Source: Prunella strophiata
Lineage: Eukaryota > Chordata > Aves > Passeriformes > Prunellidae
Reading direction: 5' to 3'
Assembly (NCBI GenBank): GCA_036583965.1
Contig: JAZBQD010000014.1
Coordinates: 45,069,490 to 45,133,489, forward strand
DNA length: 64,000 bases
The notes under the pieces are model-generated. The model was not told where the DNA came from and did no database searches. It was given only the letters and a program-made list of their open reading frames with translations. Of the stretch, positions 51,335 to 63,408 are shown in pieces. The translations under genes and the position numbers were made by a program. Numbering within the stretch: the stretch's first letter is position 1; each line of letters opens with the position of its first letter.

Positions 51335-52990
51335 GCTTTTTTCATCTGTGGTTGTATAACTTAGTGATAATGGCATTAATAGTACTTATGAAGTGACTTT
51401 GCTTAAGCTCACAAATGATTTGCTTTAGGACTTGCTAATAGAAGATTAGATTGAACTAAGGAAACCCAGATGCTTCCATACCTGAAACAGTCTCTGGATG
51501 GGTCATTCCCCCAGACATACAGGCAGAGCATATCAGCATATGCTGTGTTCCCAAGGAAAACAGGACTACAGTGCATGAACTTGCTGTTCCCTAGAATCTT
51601 TTGTCCTGTATGTTTTTGAATGCCTATTATTCTATGGGAGAAAGCAGGTTTCTCTTGTCTCTGCTTACTAGTTTTATGGACACATACACCAAAAGTATAG
51701 ACAAGTATATCTCTGCCTCACTCTACATAATGCTACTAGCACAGGTACTAACAGACCTGGCTAACACCCCACAGAAATGCCCCCCAGGTGAACAAGCCCC
51801 TGCTGCCTCAGCAGCATCAAATTCTCAATAAGCAACCAGTTTTCTAAAGTAGGTTTATGCTTCTAAATGGAAAACTGTGGGACTATTTCCTAATGGATAA
51901 TACTAAGATTTTCAGTGTAAATGCATGCAGGATTTGAGTTTCTGCATATGTCCACATTTTTCTTCTGTATTTATTTAATATTGTGTGTTTAGCTTAATAA
52001 TGCAAAGGATTTTTTATTCAGGATTTCAGTAGGGTAATATGGGTGGCTCTAATCTGTCTACATGCCTGAACATATGCTGTTTATGGTCTAATTTTACATT
52101 GTGCTTCACCTGAGCCACTGTGCAAAATGTCTTTTTAAAATAAGGTGATAATGAAGGGTTAATATTTCATATTTAAGCAGATTATTTGGTGCAAATTTTT
52201 CTGTCTTAAAGAAATCCTAAACATAGAGGCTATGATGTATGGGCTTTTTATTAAGCATACCCAGACATACCCAGACATTGGAACTAATCAAGTAAACCCT
52301 GGGAGATAATACTACTACCAACTTCCAAGGACAGTTTTTTGATTTCTTGGGGGTTTGATTTATATTGTTTTCATGCAAATTTAGACTGTTTTATAGGAAA
52401 GAAAACTCTGAAATGTATGCTGGAATTAAATGCCCGACCCTGTCTGTTTTGTGTAAATTAAAGAGCAACATGAAAGCTGCATTTTTCCAAATGCCAATGT
52501 ACATTGTTAAAATGCTAATATGGTGGAGCAGAAAGTGACAGAGATAGGAAAGGTGGAAGTCTGAGGATTGTAAATGCTTACTTTCAAAACACAGATGGGA
52601 GTTCAATGTGTGGTGTTCTAATATGTCCTGTTCAAGCACATTAGTTTTTGTCTTCACAGAAGAACAAGTAGACAGAGGCTTAATGTCTCCTTTTATAAAC
52701 ACAAAGTGACACTAAGACAAAATGACCATCTTCTGACACAAAAAGTCTCACTGTATTTGTTGACTTCTACATTAGCTTTTTTGAGGAAAATCAGGCCATT
52801 CAACCATGAAATGTCCTCTGGGAGGAAGAATATTGGTCAAAATGATGGTGGTTTTGTGTTCTGGGTTGTATGGATCCACAGTGGTAACAGAGAGCAGCAG
52901 GGAACTTCCTGCAAGTGCTCTTCAACTTAACATCTTTTCCCCTGTCTGTGTCAGGCTGACATAGTGCAAGCTTGTGTGGTGAAGAGGTGC
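51335..52990. other. Unannotated stretch
   Basis: No gene is recognised. A 10-base unit (ACCCAGACAT) is tandemly doubled near 52259-52278. Open frames up to 103 codons (minus, 52391-52702) resemble nothing known. Confidence 0.5.
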
Positions 52991-53880
52991 AGATGCATTT
53001 TCACTGTGCTTTTCAGATATTTCCTTTGGTTTTCTGCCCTATAACACTTGCCACTCCCCACAACTCTTTCTGCTTCTTCTGCATTATATCCTTATATTTC
53101 CTACCTTCTTAATGCCTAACTTGACTCTTTCCTATTCTGTATTGTACTCTTTCCAGCTTTGCTTTCTTCATTTCTCAGATCTATCCTGTTTCTTCCCATG
53201 CCATGCACACACGTTTCCACTTGTGGAATGTCTGATTTTACATGTCTGACATTTTCTGGTGATATCTGTTGCAATTGGGATGCTCTTTACTTTCCCCATC
53301 TTGTGCATCATCCAGACACACACACATTGCCTCCTCCCTCCCATCACAGCTCAGAACCTCTTTCCCATGTCTGTGTCCTTCGTCTCCGTCTTCTTGCTTC
53401 ATATGTCTAAAAATGACTATCACATGCTTAATACCACCACGTTGTGGCTTGTTCCTTCCTGTCTTTTGGCCTCTAAATATTTTTTGTATTTTTTTCTTGC
53501 TTCTTCAGTGGCTGTTGTTTACTCAGCCTGCTCTTTTTCTCACACTATATGTCTGAATCAAAATTTTAGGTGTAGATTTTGGGATACTTTTCTCATATTT
53601 TTTCTGTTTGTTCCATTTTTCTGTTTGTTCTGTTTGTTCCATTTTTCATCTCTGCTCTCACATTCCACCTCTGCTGAACAGCAGTTTACATAATTGTTTC
53701 CTCTCCCATTTCTATTACATTGCTCTATTGCCCATATAGCTCCTTCCTCTTTCTCTACTGTCTCCCCATTCATCTCCAATGAACCTGACTTCCTTGCATG
53801 CTTATTCAGAAACCACATTCTTTCTTTCCCCTTGTCTGTAACCCTGATTAAATTACCTTTATTCCTCCAAATTGTGGGGG
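52991..53880. other. Long pyrimidine-rich strand
   Basis: For almost 900 bases the plus strand is dominated by T and C, including tandem TCTGTTTGTTCCATTTT-type units at 53601-53646. This skew removes stop codons and explains the cluster of overlapping open frames here (up to 144 codons at 53259-53693), whose products are rich in Phe, Ser, Leu and Cys. None resembles a known protein. The tract may be an expanded degenerate microsatellite or the remnant of an element. Confidence 0.65.
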
Positions 53881-53901
53881 TTTGTTCACTAGCTTAGCAA
53901 A

Positions 53902-53925
53902 TTTTCAACTTTTCAACTTTTCAGC
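53902..53925. repeat. Tandem TTTTCAAC units
   Basis: Three adjacent 8-base units, TTTTCAAC twice and TTTTCAGC once, directly after the pyrimidine-rich tract. Confidence 0.85.
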
Positions 53926-54179
53926 TTCCTTTCAGGGAAGGAAGACAGAACTGACAATACTTAGGCAGGATCAACTGCATCATTCTGAGGGGAAGAAAGT
54001 AGCTCAAAGGTTATTTTCATGGCATTGAATGTTTAATTTGGTAAAGCTTTGACTCTCAGCAAAAGAACATGATATAGCATCTGCCTCTCCCTTGTATACA
54101 CCACATGTAAAGCATTGGAAACCTGGCTGTGTGTTGTATGTGTAAGCTCCTGTTCAAAGGAATAAAAAGGTATTTGGGC
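53926..54179. other. Unannotated stretch
   Basis: Nothing recognised. Confidence 0.45.
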
Positions 54180-54520
54180 ACAGTTATATTAATCCTTTGT
54201 GCCACTTGAGTCTCTTTATTGTGTCATGTTTTTGCATGATCATGGATATTTTCGCCTCAAATCTCATTAATTTATGTTACTTGATGTCGAGTCTCAACAT
54301 TATTAATTTGGTGAGAGTTTTATTTGCAGAAGTCATCTTCAAATTTCCATCTGTTCGTCTGAATGACGGCTACTGATATTAGCTCTCCTGAAGGAAACTA
54401 CATGCCAAGAAAGCCTGATGATCCAATTATCAGTGTCTAACACTTTTCTTTATCAGAAAAAATAAGTGCCCTCTGTCACTGATTAAAAGCTTCCCTGTTG
54501 CACAGCCCTACAACTTACTT
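54180..54520. other. Candidate conserved non-coding element
   Basis: Four CpGs (54253, 54288, 54356, 54367) survive within 115 bases in DNA that is otherwise nearly CpG-free. The patch is repeat-free, has multiple ATTAAT/TTAAT cores and an interrupted TGCATGATCATG-type palindrome near 54233, and has no open frame. CpG retention plus homeodomain-type cores is what conserved developmental enhancers often look like. That is inference; conservation has not been tested. Confidence 0.3.
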
Positions 54521-55419
54521 TGAGAGGACCTTGAATGAACCAGGGCTTTGAGGTGGATATACCCACAGCTTTTCATTAAAGTGAGCACACTAAAACTACC
54601 ACAATTGTGTTCTCAATATCTAAATGTATGTTTTAGTAGCAGACAAGTACAAAAGAATAAAGTAAGTTTTTAAAGACAGAACAATAATTTCTGCTTAGGG
54701 GAGAGATTTAAAAAAATCTCTTTTAATTATGATTCTACCTGGCTTGGCTGTATTTTTCCTCTGGTGCTGCTTTCAATTTCTGGTTCACAGTTTACCAAAG
54801 GGATCTCACCCTAGGGAGGTGCAATATTTCCTCCTCCTGAGGACTTCAGATTGCAGCAGGCAGAAGAAAGCAAACAGGCAGGTTTCCTGCTGCTCAGCCA
54901 CAAAGTATTAGTGCTGCATGATTAACAATAATACAGTCAATAAGAGAAAACAAACATATTCAAAAGTTCTTGCATCAACTGTGCAGAACAGTGCTGGTTC
55001 AGTGCATCTGCAAGCCCATGAATTACTGGGACTTGTTATCCACAGTTCATTCTATAATGTATATTTGTGCAACAGCTGTGAGGTGCTCTGGCAGCTATGT
55101 TCTTCCTTCCAGAAGAGACTCAAATGGAGCCTGTGGTTGTCACTGCTCTGCCTGTGCAGGGCTGAGATCCATTTCTCCTGCTGCTTTATTCCACCACCAA
55201 CCAAACCTCCAGATGGAGGGGAGGCTTCACACCTCAAAAGCACAGTTTTGTTTTCTGGATCAAATATACCAAGTTTCATGTTAATTTCAAATTAAAGGAC
55301 ATGCTTCAAAAACTAAGTAGCATTTATACCTTTACTGTTCTTTCTGCACATAACCCAATAAAACAAAAAGGACAAGGAAGGGCATGTCTCTGGTAGGGCG
55401 TTCTGAAAGAAAAAATACC
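54521..55419. other. Unannotated stretch, GC-richer at 54990-55260
   Basis: Two overlapping plus-strand open frames (125 codons at 54918-55295 and 104 codons at 54970-55284) and a 75-codon minus frame share a GC-richer patch. None resembles a known family and there are no clear exon borders. A decayed transposable element or pseudogene is possible. Confidence 0.35.
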
Positions 55420-55640
55420 CTTCCCTACCATGCATTAGCTTGTTTATGAGTCTGTCATTATGAGTCATTAGCTGCCAGCCACGTACTCTATCTGCCATTC
55501 TGTTATGTATGAAGCTTGATTCTGAGGGATACATAGAAAGAGATGAAAATCGAGCCGAGAATAATTTTCTCATGGACAGAGTGTTTATGGACACTGTGGG
55601 GAAAGCCAATAGAACCCTGTATATTATTTTTCATAAATAT
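55420..55640. other. Candidate conserved non-coding element
   Basis: CpGs at 55482, 55551 and 55556 and duplicated ATGAGTC/TTATGAG units (AP-1-like TGAGTCA at 55461-55467) occur in repeat-free sequence. Open frames on both strands (62-98 codons) overlap but resemble nothing known. Candidate only. Confidence 0.2.
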
Positions 55641-56492
55641 GGAGGCAGAGGAATTAAAAACAGAAGAGTTAATCAAAATCCCAGCTACAGCAGCACATCT
55701 TTTAAGAAAATTCTGTGGTCACTGGATTTGAAATTTTAATATTGTTATTACAGTAAACATTCATTTTAATTCTTTGTGTCTCATAAAAAAAAATCAGACC
55801 AAAAAAGCCCCAGTCCAACCCAAAACCCTTAAGCCCAAAAATCACATACAGTTTCCTTGATGTAATAAGAAAATAATAGTATCCAGTATGACTATCAGAG
55901 GAATGAAAATACAGATAGGAAAGAAGGCAATTTTATTTCCAATTCATAATTGAAAAGGAGAGGAAAAATTAAGTTAAAAGGAGTAGAAGGTTTTTCCAGT
56001 CTACCATAGATGCAGAGAAGGTGGCCCACCTATCAGCAGTGAAATGTGCAGCTCTGAAATGAAAATGAGTAACAGATGAGAATGCTGGAGACAGAAACTC
56101 TTATGTAGCATCCATACACAGATATTACTCTATTACCAGTTTACTCACAGAAATGGTGCAGTATTAGGTGAAATTGCAGAAATATCAAATAGACTGTTTT
56201 TCTAATGGAAGATGTATTTCTGAAAAGCAATGTGTCATAACCTCTGTTAGTGTAGTATGAGCTGCTAGCAAATACAACCCTTGATACAAAATAAAGTCAA
56301 GTAATGCAAAACAAATTCAAGGAAAGACGTATATCAAAGAATCACACCCTAGAGATTCTATGGGAAATGATAGAGCTAAACTAGCACAACAACCCTACTC
56401 TGGGAGACCCTCCCACACCCCATGTGACTGCTGGCTATGTGTTATAGTATTCTCTTCTGACATAGCACAATTGATCAAGATAGCACATGGAA
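55641..56492. other. Unannotated AT-rich stretch
   Basis: No feature recognised. Confidence 0.5.
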
Positions 56493-56524
56493 AAATTAGA
56501 TTCTGTGTTCACGGAATCTAATTT
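56493..56524. repeat. Hairpin with 11-bp perfect arms
   Basis: AAATTAGATTC and its exact complement flank a 10-base loop that can itself extend the stem by three to four pairs, one of them G-T. The stem-loop would be compact and stable, but it is too short for a miRNA precursor. Confidence 0.85.
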
Positions 56525-59500
56525 CAACACATACAGGAGTATCATAATCTGAAAACTAACCTTGCTCCTCCCATGCCTGGAAGTGGTGCCCACCAAGAAT
56601 ATCCACACATTGAAGTAAAGGTGTCAAGTGTCTTTCAACCTAATTAAGGCAGTCAAAGATGGTTAAGAAAGGAGCAAAGTTAGGATCATTTATGAAAAAA
56701 CAACAATAAAGACAGCAAAAATTTTGAAAGCACATGCATAAAAAGTATTTCCAAAAAAACTTGTACACTCTCATTACATAAAGGAAAAAGTCATGTAGAA
56801 TTTCCTTTGGAAACTTCAAAAGTCAAATGGAATTCCTTTTTGCATCCAGTTGTGCCAAATGCTCTGTGAACCAAGAGAGAATATGAAAAAAAAATCATTA
56901 GCTCCTGAAAATACTTTAAAATAACATGGTAAATAAGGAAATGCAGGATCTAAAGTAAGAAAACTGTCAGGGGTTTTATTGAAGTTAATGTAGTCCTCCG
57001 AACAGTGTGTCCAAAACTAATCCTAAAGTAAATGATAACTTTCTGGATACAAGGTAAAATGCAGGAGATTGACTAATTTGAAGTAGTGTTGAAAACATAT
57101 GCTAAGATAAGAAGATGCACAAAAACAGCAGTGCAAAGCAGAGACTGTAAAAGCCATGCAAATCAATACAGTGTGTGGAAGGATCAAGGAGGATAAAGTC
57201 AGAACAAAACCTGTACTGAAAAGATCTCTCTCAAACACATACTGCTGCAAAAATAGAATGGAACTACAGAGAATTATTGGCAACCCCAAATCAATTTCTT
57301 AAAATGTTCCCATTTATTTTAAAGGTGGCAAAGTATGGGAACAATTTTAATCCCATTTCTCCATTCGTAGCCATGAAGTGTCACACAAACAATACCAATA
57401 ATGCTACTTTCTTTTAACCAACAGTTTTCTTGAAACTGCTTAAACTCCAAAAACACTAGCAAAGTTTCAGTGACCTAATGGGAACTACCTCTCCTTGCTC
57501 TTTACCTAATTGTTTATATTGATTTACAAGAATGGGTTGGGATCTTTTTACAGTTCCTAGTCATTCTTGCCCTTTCCAAAAGCAACTGAACAGGTGGCAT
57601 GACTTACCTAGGACAAGTAAAAGTAGGAATTATATAAATGGAACAGTCTCTTGAAATGTCAAGTTTCATGACTTCCTCAGGGTCAGAGTCCCTCAGACAC
57701 TAGAGGCAAAGAAATTCTTTTTCTTGATCAGGGAATCATCTACATTGGCACAAAAACTCGACTGCTAGCTTGTACTGATTATCTTCTATCCAGCTGGTTA
57801 TTATAAAAACATTGAAAATATTCTCCCTGGTTTAAGCCTATGCTCTTTGTTTTTGTCTTCACTGGCCTGGGAGCCTTATTTTTTCCAGCTTCAAAACTAG
57901 AAGCCGAAAAATGACTTTAAAGCAGTGAGTTGATGTGGGCCTCTGTAATTCCTCAGTCACAAAACATTCATGGCCTGAGTCAGGATCCCCTCATAGTACT
58001 GTACAATGTCATTTCTCCATACCAAATTGTTTGTGAATCTGACCTGCATATTCCATTTTACAATAATGTATAACATCCTCTGTTACAGTAAATGAGGTCA
58101 AAAGACCAACAAATATACAAATGATATTATCCTTGGTAAACAAATGTGTTCCCCTAAATAACCCTTATTTCTATGTTGCTTGTGAAGTTACCTGAATGAG
58201 TCCCCTAGCAGGAATTCAGTCCTGGTCTGTGAACTGATGTACAGAGAACAGAACTGAGGAGAAGCACAGATACAGTTTTTCCTAAGGTGTTGCAGACTGC
58301 ACTGCACTCACTCTGCTGAGATGATCATCCTGAATGTAAACTTCAGTGCTGTAAACAGAAAATGCAGCTTCAGCATATACTGTGCAGAGACAGATGTAAA
58401 TGGCCTTTGGATTACTGTACATTAGTGACTGAAGGAAGGCTTAAGCTTTCCTTCCAGTTCACAGAGGGAGATTTTCTTGATTAAAAATGACAAAATATTT
58501 TAGTCCTTTGACTGCTTTAAATAAAAGCTTTCAATTCTTGCAGTTTTCATTGATCTGATGACACCTGGCATTTTGTTTATGACCTACAAATGTGTGACCA
58601 TAATCATGTTTTAGCTTTGCTTTCCTTTACAAATAACTTTCCAGATTTTTGTTTTAGACACTGAACAAATAGCAAACAAGAAAAGCAAAATTACTTGTGC
58701 ACAATAGAATTTCAAAGTAGACCACTAGTTTTGTGGATCTGAACAAATAGTTGTCTTTCAGACACATGAACACAATACATGTCTTTCAGAACTACATTGA
58801 AACTAAACCTCTTTCTGAGACAAAGATTATAAACTATTGGTCATGTAGTTAGTACCCATTACCTCTTGTAAGGACAAAGTGAGACAAACTGATATAAACT
58901 AAAATGCTTGTATTCCTTTTCTCCTGAGGAAGAAAGTCTTAGGGACTGGCTCTGATACTATAAATGAAAAGACTGAAAAAGATGAAAAAAAAGTCACATT
59001 AAAATATGTTCCATAACACTATTCTATATGTTTGCTTTTGAGCCTTCTAGTTGGGATTTTATCTTTTATTCTTTTAGCTTGCTTGAATGTTATTTCATTT
59101 CAAGCAACTGCTTTGAATTTTTCTTACATTTTACTTTATTGTATGTGTGTTCTGTCAATCAATGAGATGATTTTGTATTACTTAAAAATATTATCCTCCT
59201 GTCAGCAGCTAATACAATCAAAGTCTCTCAATACTGTGGAAGTTAACTCTTCATTTTACTTATTTTATAAAGAAAAAAATGCTTCTGCAGGGATTGAAAA
59301 ATACCTCACAAGCAAGAATTAAAAAGTTAGTGTAGTTTAGTCTGCACTTTCCTTCTTGCTGGTTGATAGAGCAATACTGGCAAATAGACCCTAGTCAACC
59401 ACAGTAAGCTGCTTATCCCTGTTTTTCAGTAAAGAATTATGAAGATTTTCCTGGATTATTTTGCATTGAAAAATTTCTTTTGAAAATGGTATTTTCATGG

Positions 59501-60329
59501 GAAACTGCTAGCAGGGAAAAAAAGGTCTGAAGAACTAATCTCAAAGTGAAAATTTTAAATCAGCGAATATGTTCTTTCTACTAAAACAATGAACAAAAAT
59601 ATAATGCTCATCTATATAATATACATTATTATTTCTATTTGGTATAACACCTTAAGAAAGAAAACAGAAAAAGAAATCTTAAAAAAAATATTTCAAAAAT
59701 GGGGCTGAGTATTTTAGTCTTATTTAATTAAAAATATTTGAATAAAATAAGTTCTCATGCACACTGATTTAATTTCATACTTTTGTGGGTTGCATTATGT
59801 GAGTGTAGACTGAACTTGAAGATATTACAGGAATCAGAATAAATTAAACTATGCAGTGCTATGCTGGGGATCCCAGTTAAAAGAAAAGACTGTATGAATG
59901 TGTTTTAGTTTTGCTAAGTAAATGACAATTCAATATGTTCTTAACAGAGCTAAAATATTATGTACTTTCTCATAATTGCCTTAAACTCTTCAAAAAGTCT
60001 GTACTGGGGGATTTCCTTTCTCTCTTTGCAGGATTTTCCACTCTAGACTTTGAAGAACTATATATTTTCTCTATAAGTGCAGTTGATAGAAATGAGGAAA
60101 AAACAAATGGTATAAAACAACAATCACAGGATTTTTGTAGAAGTGTCATCAGCCCTAACTATGAATCTCTTGCACTATATTTTCAGAAGAAAATTAGCTA
60201 GAAGACAGTAAGGTACTCAGTAAGCATTAACATGACATCAAGCTAAAAAGTCCTTTTAATTGAAATTTTATTTTAGTGACAAAAATCTTTTAAATACTAA
60301 TTTTCAGGTAGTGTTGAATTATTTTAACT
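56525..60329. other. Unannotated AT-rich stretch
   Basis: No gene, RNA or repeat family is recognised. Open frames of 88-96 codons (57023-57289 minus, 59032-59322 plus, 59935-60201 plus) have no recognisable motifs. The first two are hydrophobic because of T-rich codons. Confidence 0.5.
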
Positions 60330-61200
60330 GTATATTTACTGTCGTTTAACAAAAAGAATCATAAAATATTCTCACATAAAATGTGAAATTTTGACAATTG
60401 CGTAATTTTTTATTCCTTTCTGTTATGATTACAAAATTATTTGTGTCAGAAAAAAGACAGTTTTCTTTGTTTATATTTAAAACTTCTTAATATAATTATT
60501 GCTGTTCCTGGAACAGAGCTAAACTCAATGTATTATAGTGGGTCAGTTTGACATTCACATCATGGAATAGACAAGGAACCTGAACGAGGCTCTGAAATTC
60601 AGGATAGATTCGTAGTATCATATTTGGCAGATGATCTGAAATCACACAATATAATTGAAAAGGTCCTACTGAATTTATTTGTGCCTGGGGCTAACCATTC
60701 TATTTTGCAGCAAAGATAGATATTGAAATAATACTTACTTGTTAAATAATTTTAATATAATTTTCTTTATCATCTAACACTCCACAAGCTAAAAAGGAAT
60801 ATTTTAATTATGAAATTCCTAAAGCAATTAATTTCAATTCTCTTTACGAAAAATCCAGGGATGTAAAATGGTAAGTAAAACAGAGAAGGATACAATTACA
60901 TAAGCTGTGGGTGATATTCTTAACTCATGCAAACGAGAGGCAAAGGACAGTGTTAAAACTTCACTGTTAGCCCCAGTTAAGAATGAGGTTAATTACTAGA
61001 ACTTTTGAGGCTCTGGTAAGGAAATTAAATTATTCAAGTTGGTCATAATCCATAAGCAGTTTTGCAATCCACATGCTATTTTTGTTAAAGAGCTACAGCT
61101 TTAGGAGCATGTTGCATGATTTTGCACATAACTGCATATTCTCTCCCTTTTCTGAGTAAATTTGGAAAATGCATAAGGGGCCAATCTTTTTTGGTATTAA
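60330..61200. other. Candidate conserved non-coding region
   Basis: Repeat-free, open-frame-free DNA with six CpGs (60343, 60401, 60585, 60611, 60847, 60934) spread through otherwise CpG-poor sequence. It is rich in ATTA/TAAT cores, with a TTGCATGATTTTGCA-type stretch near 61113. Candidate for one or more conserved elements; needs alignment. Confidence 0.2.
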
Positions 61201-61659
61201 GCCTCATCTGCCCTGACCCTTCCATTCTTCCAGAACTATCCTGACTGACCAGCAGTTAAAAAGAGCTTTGATGGCTTTAGGTCTGCTGCAGCCAGGGAAG
61301 GAAGTATACAGCTGTGTTACTATGGCTGGCTTCCACCTGCACCTCCTTTCAAGTGAGATGATAGTCTCATTTTGTATTTTATAAAACTGAGAGTCAGTAC
61401 ATCTTAACAGAAAGCAACAGAAAACTCATTTTTTTTCCCCCTGAGCACACATGCAGCCATAATTCTTCTTCATCTGATTTTCCTAGCTAATAGACAGGAA
61501 AAGGAAGAAATCAGTGGAATGCTCTTGTGCATTATGATGTTGAAGGGAAAGTCTGCATTGATTTTTTACCTTCCCTTCTATTGCATACAAGTACACATAA
61601 ATAAGATATTCTCATTTAGAAAATGAGAAAGCAGCTCACTTATTATTTTTTTTCTCCAG
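61201..61659. other. Unannotated stretch
   Basis: No gene is recognised. It ends in a T-rich tract followed by CTCCAG, a good splice-acceptor sequence. Confidence 0.45.
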
Positions 61660-61938
61660 TTTACAAGCCAACAGATTGTGTATTCAACCCACAGAATGGA
61701 CAAAGAGCATGTGTCAGGAGTCTCAGCATGGCAGGCAGTGGCAGCAGCATTGCAGCAAAGCCACAGCACTGGTAGGGAGGTGGCCCTGAATGAACACCAA
61801 GCAACAGCAGAGGTCCTGGTGGAGGCCTGGTTCCATAAGCAACTTTGTGAATTATTTAAGATTATTAAAAAATTGGTTGGGCATGACATTAAAGGAATTT
61901 CTGGACCAGGGTCACAAAACATGGAGAGTGATGCTGTG
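61660..61938 (+). other. Exon-like open frame, 93 codons, unidentified
   Basis: A pyrimidine tract ending CTCCAG lies just before 61660 and GTGAGT follows directly after 61938. The 279 bases between are open in one frame, phase 0 at both ends. The encoded segment is Ala- and Gln-rich in the middle and ends in a lysine-rich helix-like stretch (LFKIIKKLVGHDIKG). I recognise no family. Against a real exon: the last 98 bases belong to a 172-bp repeat copied at 63.4 kb, and that repeat is equally conserved beyond the supposed donor site, so coding constraint is not evident. Chance or a repeat-derived cryptic exon is more likely than a gene. Confidence 0.2.
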
Positions 61939-62012
61939 GTGAGTATGCTTGACCTGACCCATCAAAGAAGAGCTCTGGCAAAACCTCTGCACATCTGTTC
62001 CCTCAGCTCATG
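61841..62012 (+). repeat. 172-bp direct repeat, copy 1
   Basis: Aligns without gaps to 63409-63580 with 17 mismatches by my count (about 90% identity). Sequence outside both ends does not align well, although a few short words upstream (GAGCATG, GCAGGAGT-like) suggest the element may once have been longer. I recognise no family: there is no CR1 tail, tRNA-like head or poly(A) signal. Two copies 1568 bases apart could be two insertions of one interspersed family or a local duplication. Confidence 0.9.
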
Positions 62013-62452
62013 AAATTCAAACCCAAATTTTGTCTTAAACAGTGCAAAATAAGCAAAATATTAAGTTGTGGAAGGAGAAGGGTTTTCAGCAGTTCTTTCT
62101 GATTTTTATTCTTCAACTTTCAGATGATGCAGTGAGGGATGTGTGGTGAGATTTTTTCCTGATGGAGTTCAGCAGATTTTTTGTGGTTATATACTGTATT
62201 AACCTTTTTAGGCAAAATTTTCTTGTGTGAGTTTTATCCTTGTTTATTTTTCTGCAGCTTTTCTGTCCCATACCCAGCACAACACCCTGAAGTTCCCTTG
62301 GAAATCATTCACCTATTTGCCTTATTGTTTTAATTTTTTTTCAGGTGCCTTGGCAGAAGAATAAAGATTCTAATCCTTAGGCTAATAGCTTCTTAAATTT
62401 TAGACCTATATTGTCTGTGAAAGCCAGTGAATGATTGGTTCATATTTTTTGT
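62013..62452. other. Unannotated stretch
   Basis: T-rich unique DNA with no feature recognised. Confidence 0.45.
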
Positions 62453-62615
62453 AACAGGTTGTGGAGATGTTGTGGAGCCTCCTTTACTGAAGATATTCAA
62501 GAAACATTTGGAAGCAATTCTCTGCAATTATGCTCCAGGATGACCCTGCTTGAGCAGGAAGGTTGGACCAGATGATCCCTGCAAACTTTGTCCATTTTGT
62601 GATTCTGTGCTATGA
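62453..62615 (+). mobile_element. CR1 LINE, 3' end fragment
   Basis: Follows the CR1 3' region in order: a GGTTGTGGAG and GGAGCCTCCTT stretch, GATATTCAAGAAAC, a TGACCCTGCTTGAGCAGGAAGG-type stretch, TTGGACCAGATGATCCC, and an end with TTTTGTGATTCTGTG units. It is 5'-truncated at about 160 bases, the usual fate of CR1 insertions, and carries no coding part. It lies between the two copies of the 172-bp repeat. Confidence 0.9.
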
Positions 62616-63408
62616 GGGATCTGTATACTGGACCATGTGATAGGAAGAAAAAGAAAGGTCCTAGATCCTTTCCCTTTGCATATTCATGTTGTGAATTCAA
62701 TGAAATTCAAATAAATTAGAACAAAATGGTCCTTTTAAGTGGAGAATCACCTAAATCACACACAATGGCCTACATGCATCCATTGAGTCAATTCCAGTGA
62801 TTTTAAAAAGATTGTTTTAAGGTTTAATTTGCCACAATACATGCAACAGCTCATAACCCTTTATGAAGATAATACTCACAAGTTTAAACAGTACAGTGCC
62901 CTGAATTTCTTGGGAGGCTACAAATGATCCCTCAATGCTCATTAGCAGGCTATAGTTCCTCCTATCGTGGGTTTCTGAAGCAAGAGCATTATAGTTCAAT
63001 TTGCACATAAGCTGCTGATCTATCCAGGAAAACATAATATTCAACATTAATTTATACATAAGATATGAGGAAAAAAATTCCAAAACAAAGAAAACAAGTA
63101 GGCAATAAACCATTTTTTTTTTAAATGGTAACAAAGGGAAAATACACCATCACGATTTTCCAAATTGGCAAAAATAGCTGCAACAGTCACTGCCTAAGAA
63201 AGTACAAAGCTGAGAGAGTGGCAGTACTGAAGATGCCAGTTCTGTGATACTGATTAGTCTTAAGTTCATTGCTCAGACTTGTGACTCTCCTGGCAGTGAA
63301 TGGGTTACAATATGAGCTGCTCATCTGAGACCTAATTTATAAGAAGAATTAAAAGGTCGAGCATGCTGATAGTGGCAGGAGTTGAGAGCCTAATGAAAAT
63401 GCAGCAGA
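62616..63408. other. Unannotated stretch
   Basis: No gene is recognised. A minus-strand open frame of 105 codons (62817-63134) starts in an A/T-run and has no family resemblance. Confidence 0.45.

Noticed and set aside
53259..53693. 144-codon plus-strand open frame and its overlapping neighbours
   Set aside because: They lie in a strongly pyrimidine-rich tract, which removes stop codons from several frames at once. The products are Phe/Ser/Leu/Cys-rich low-complexity.
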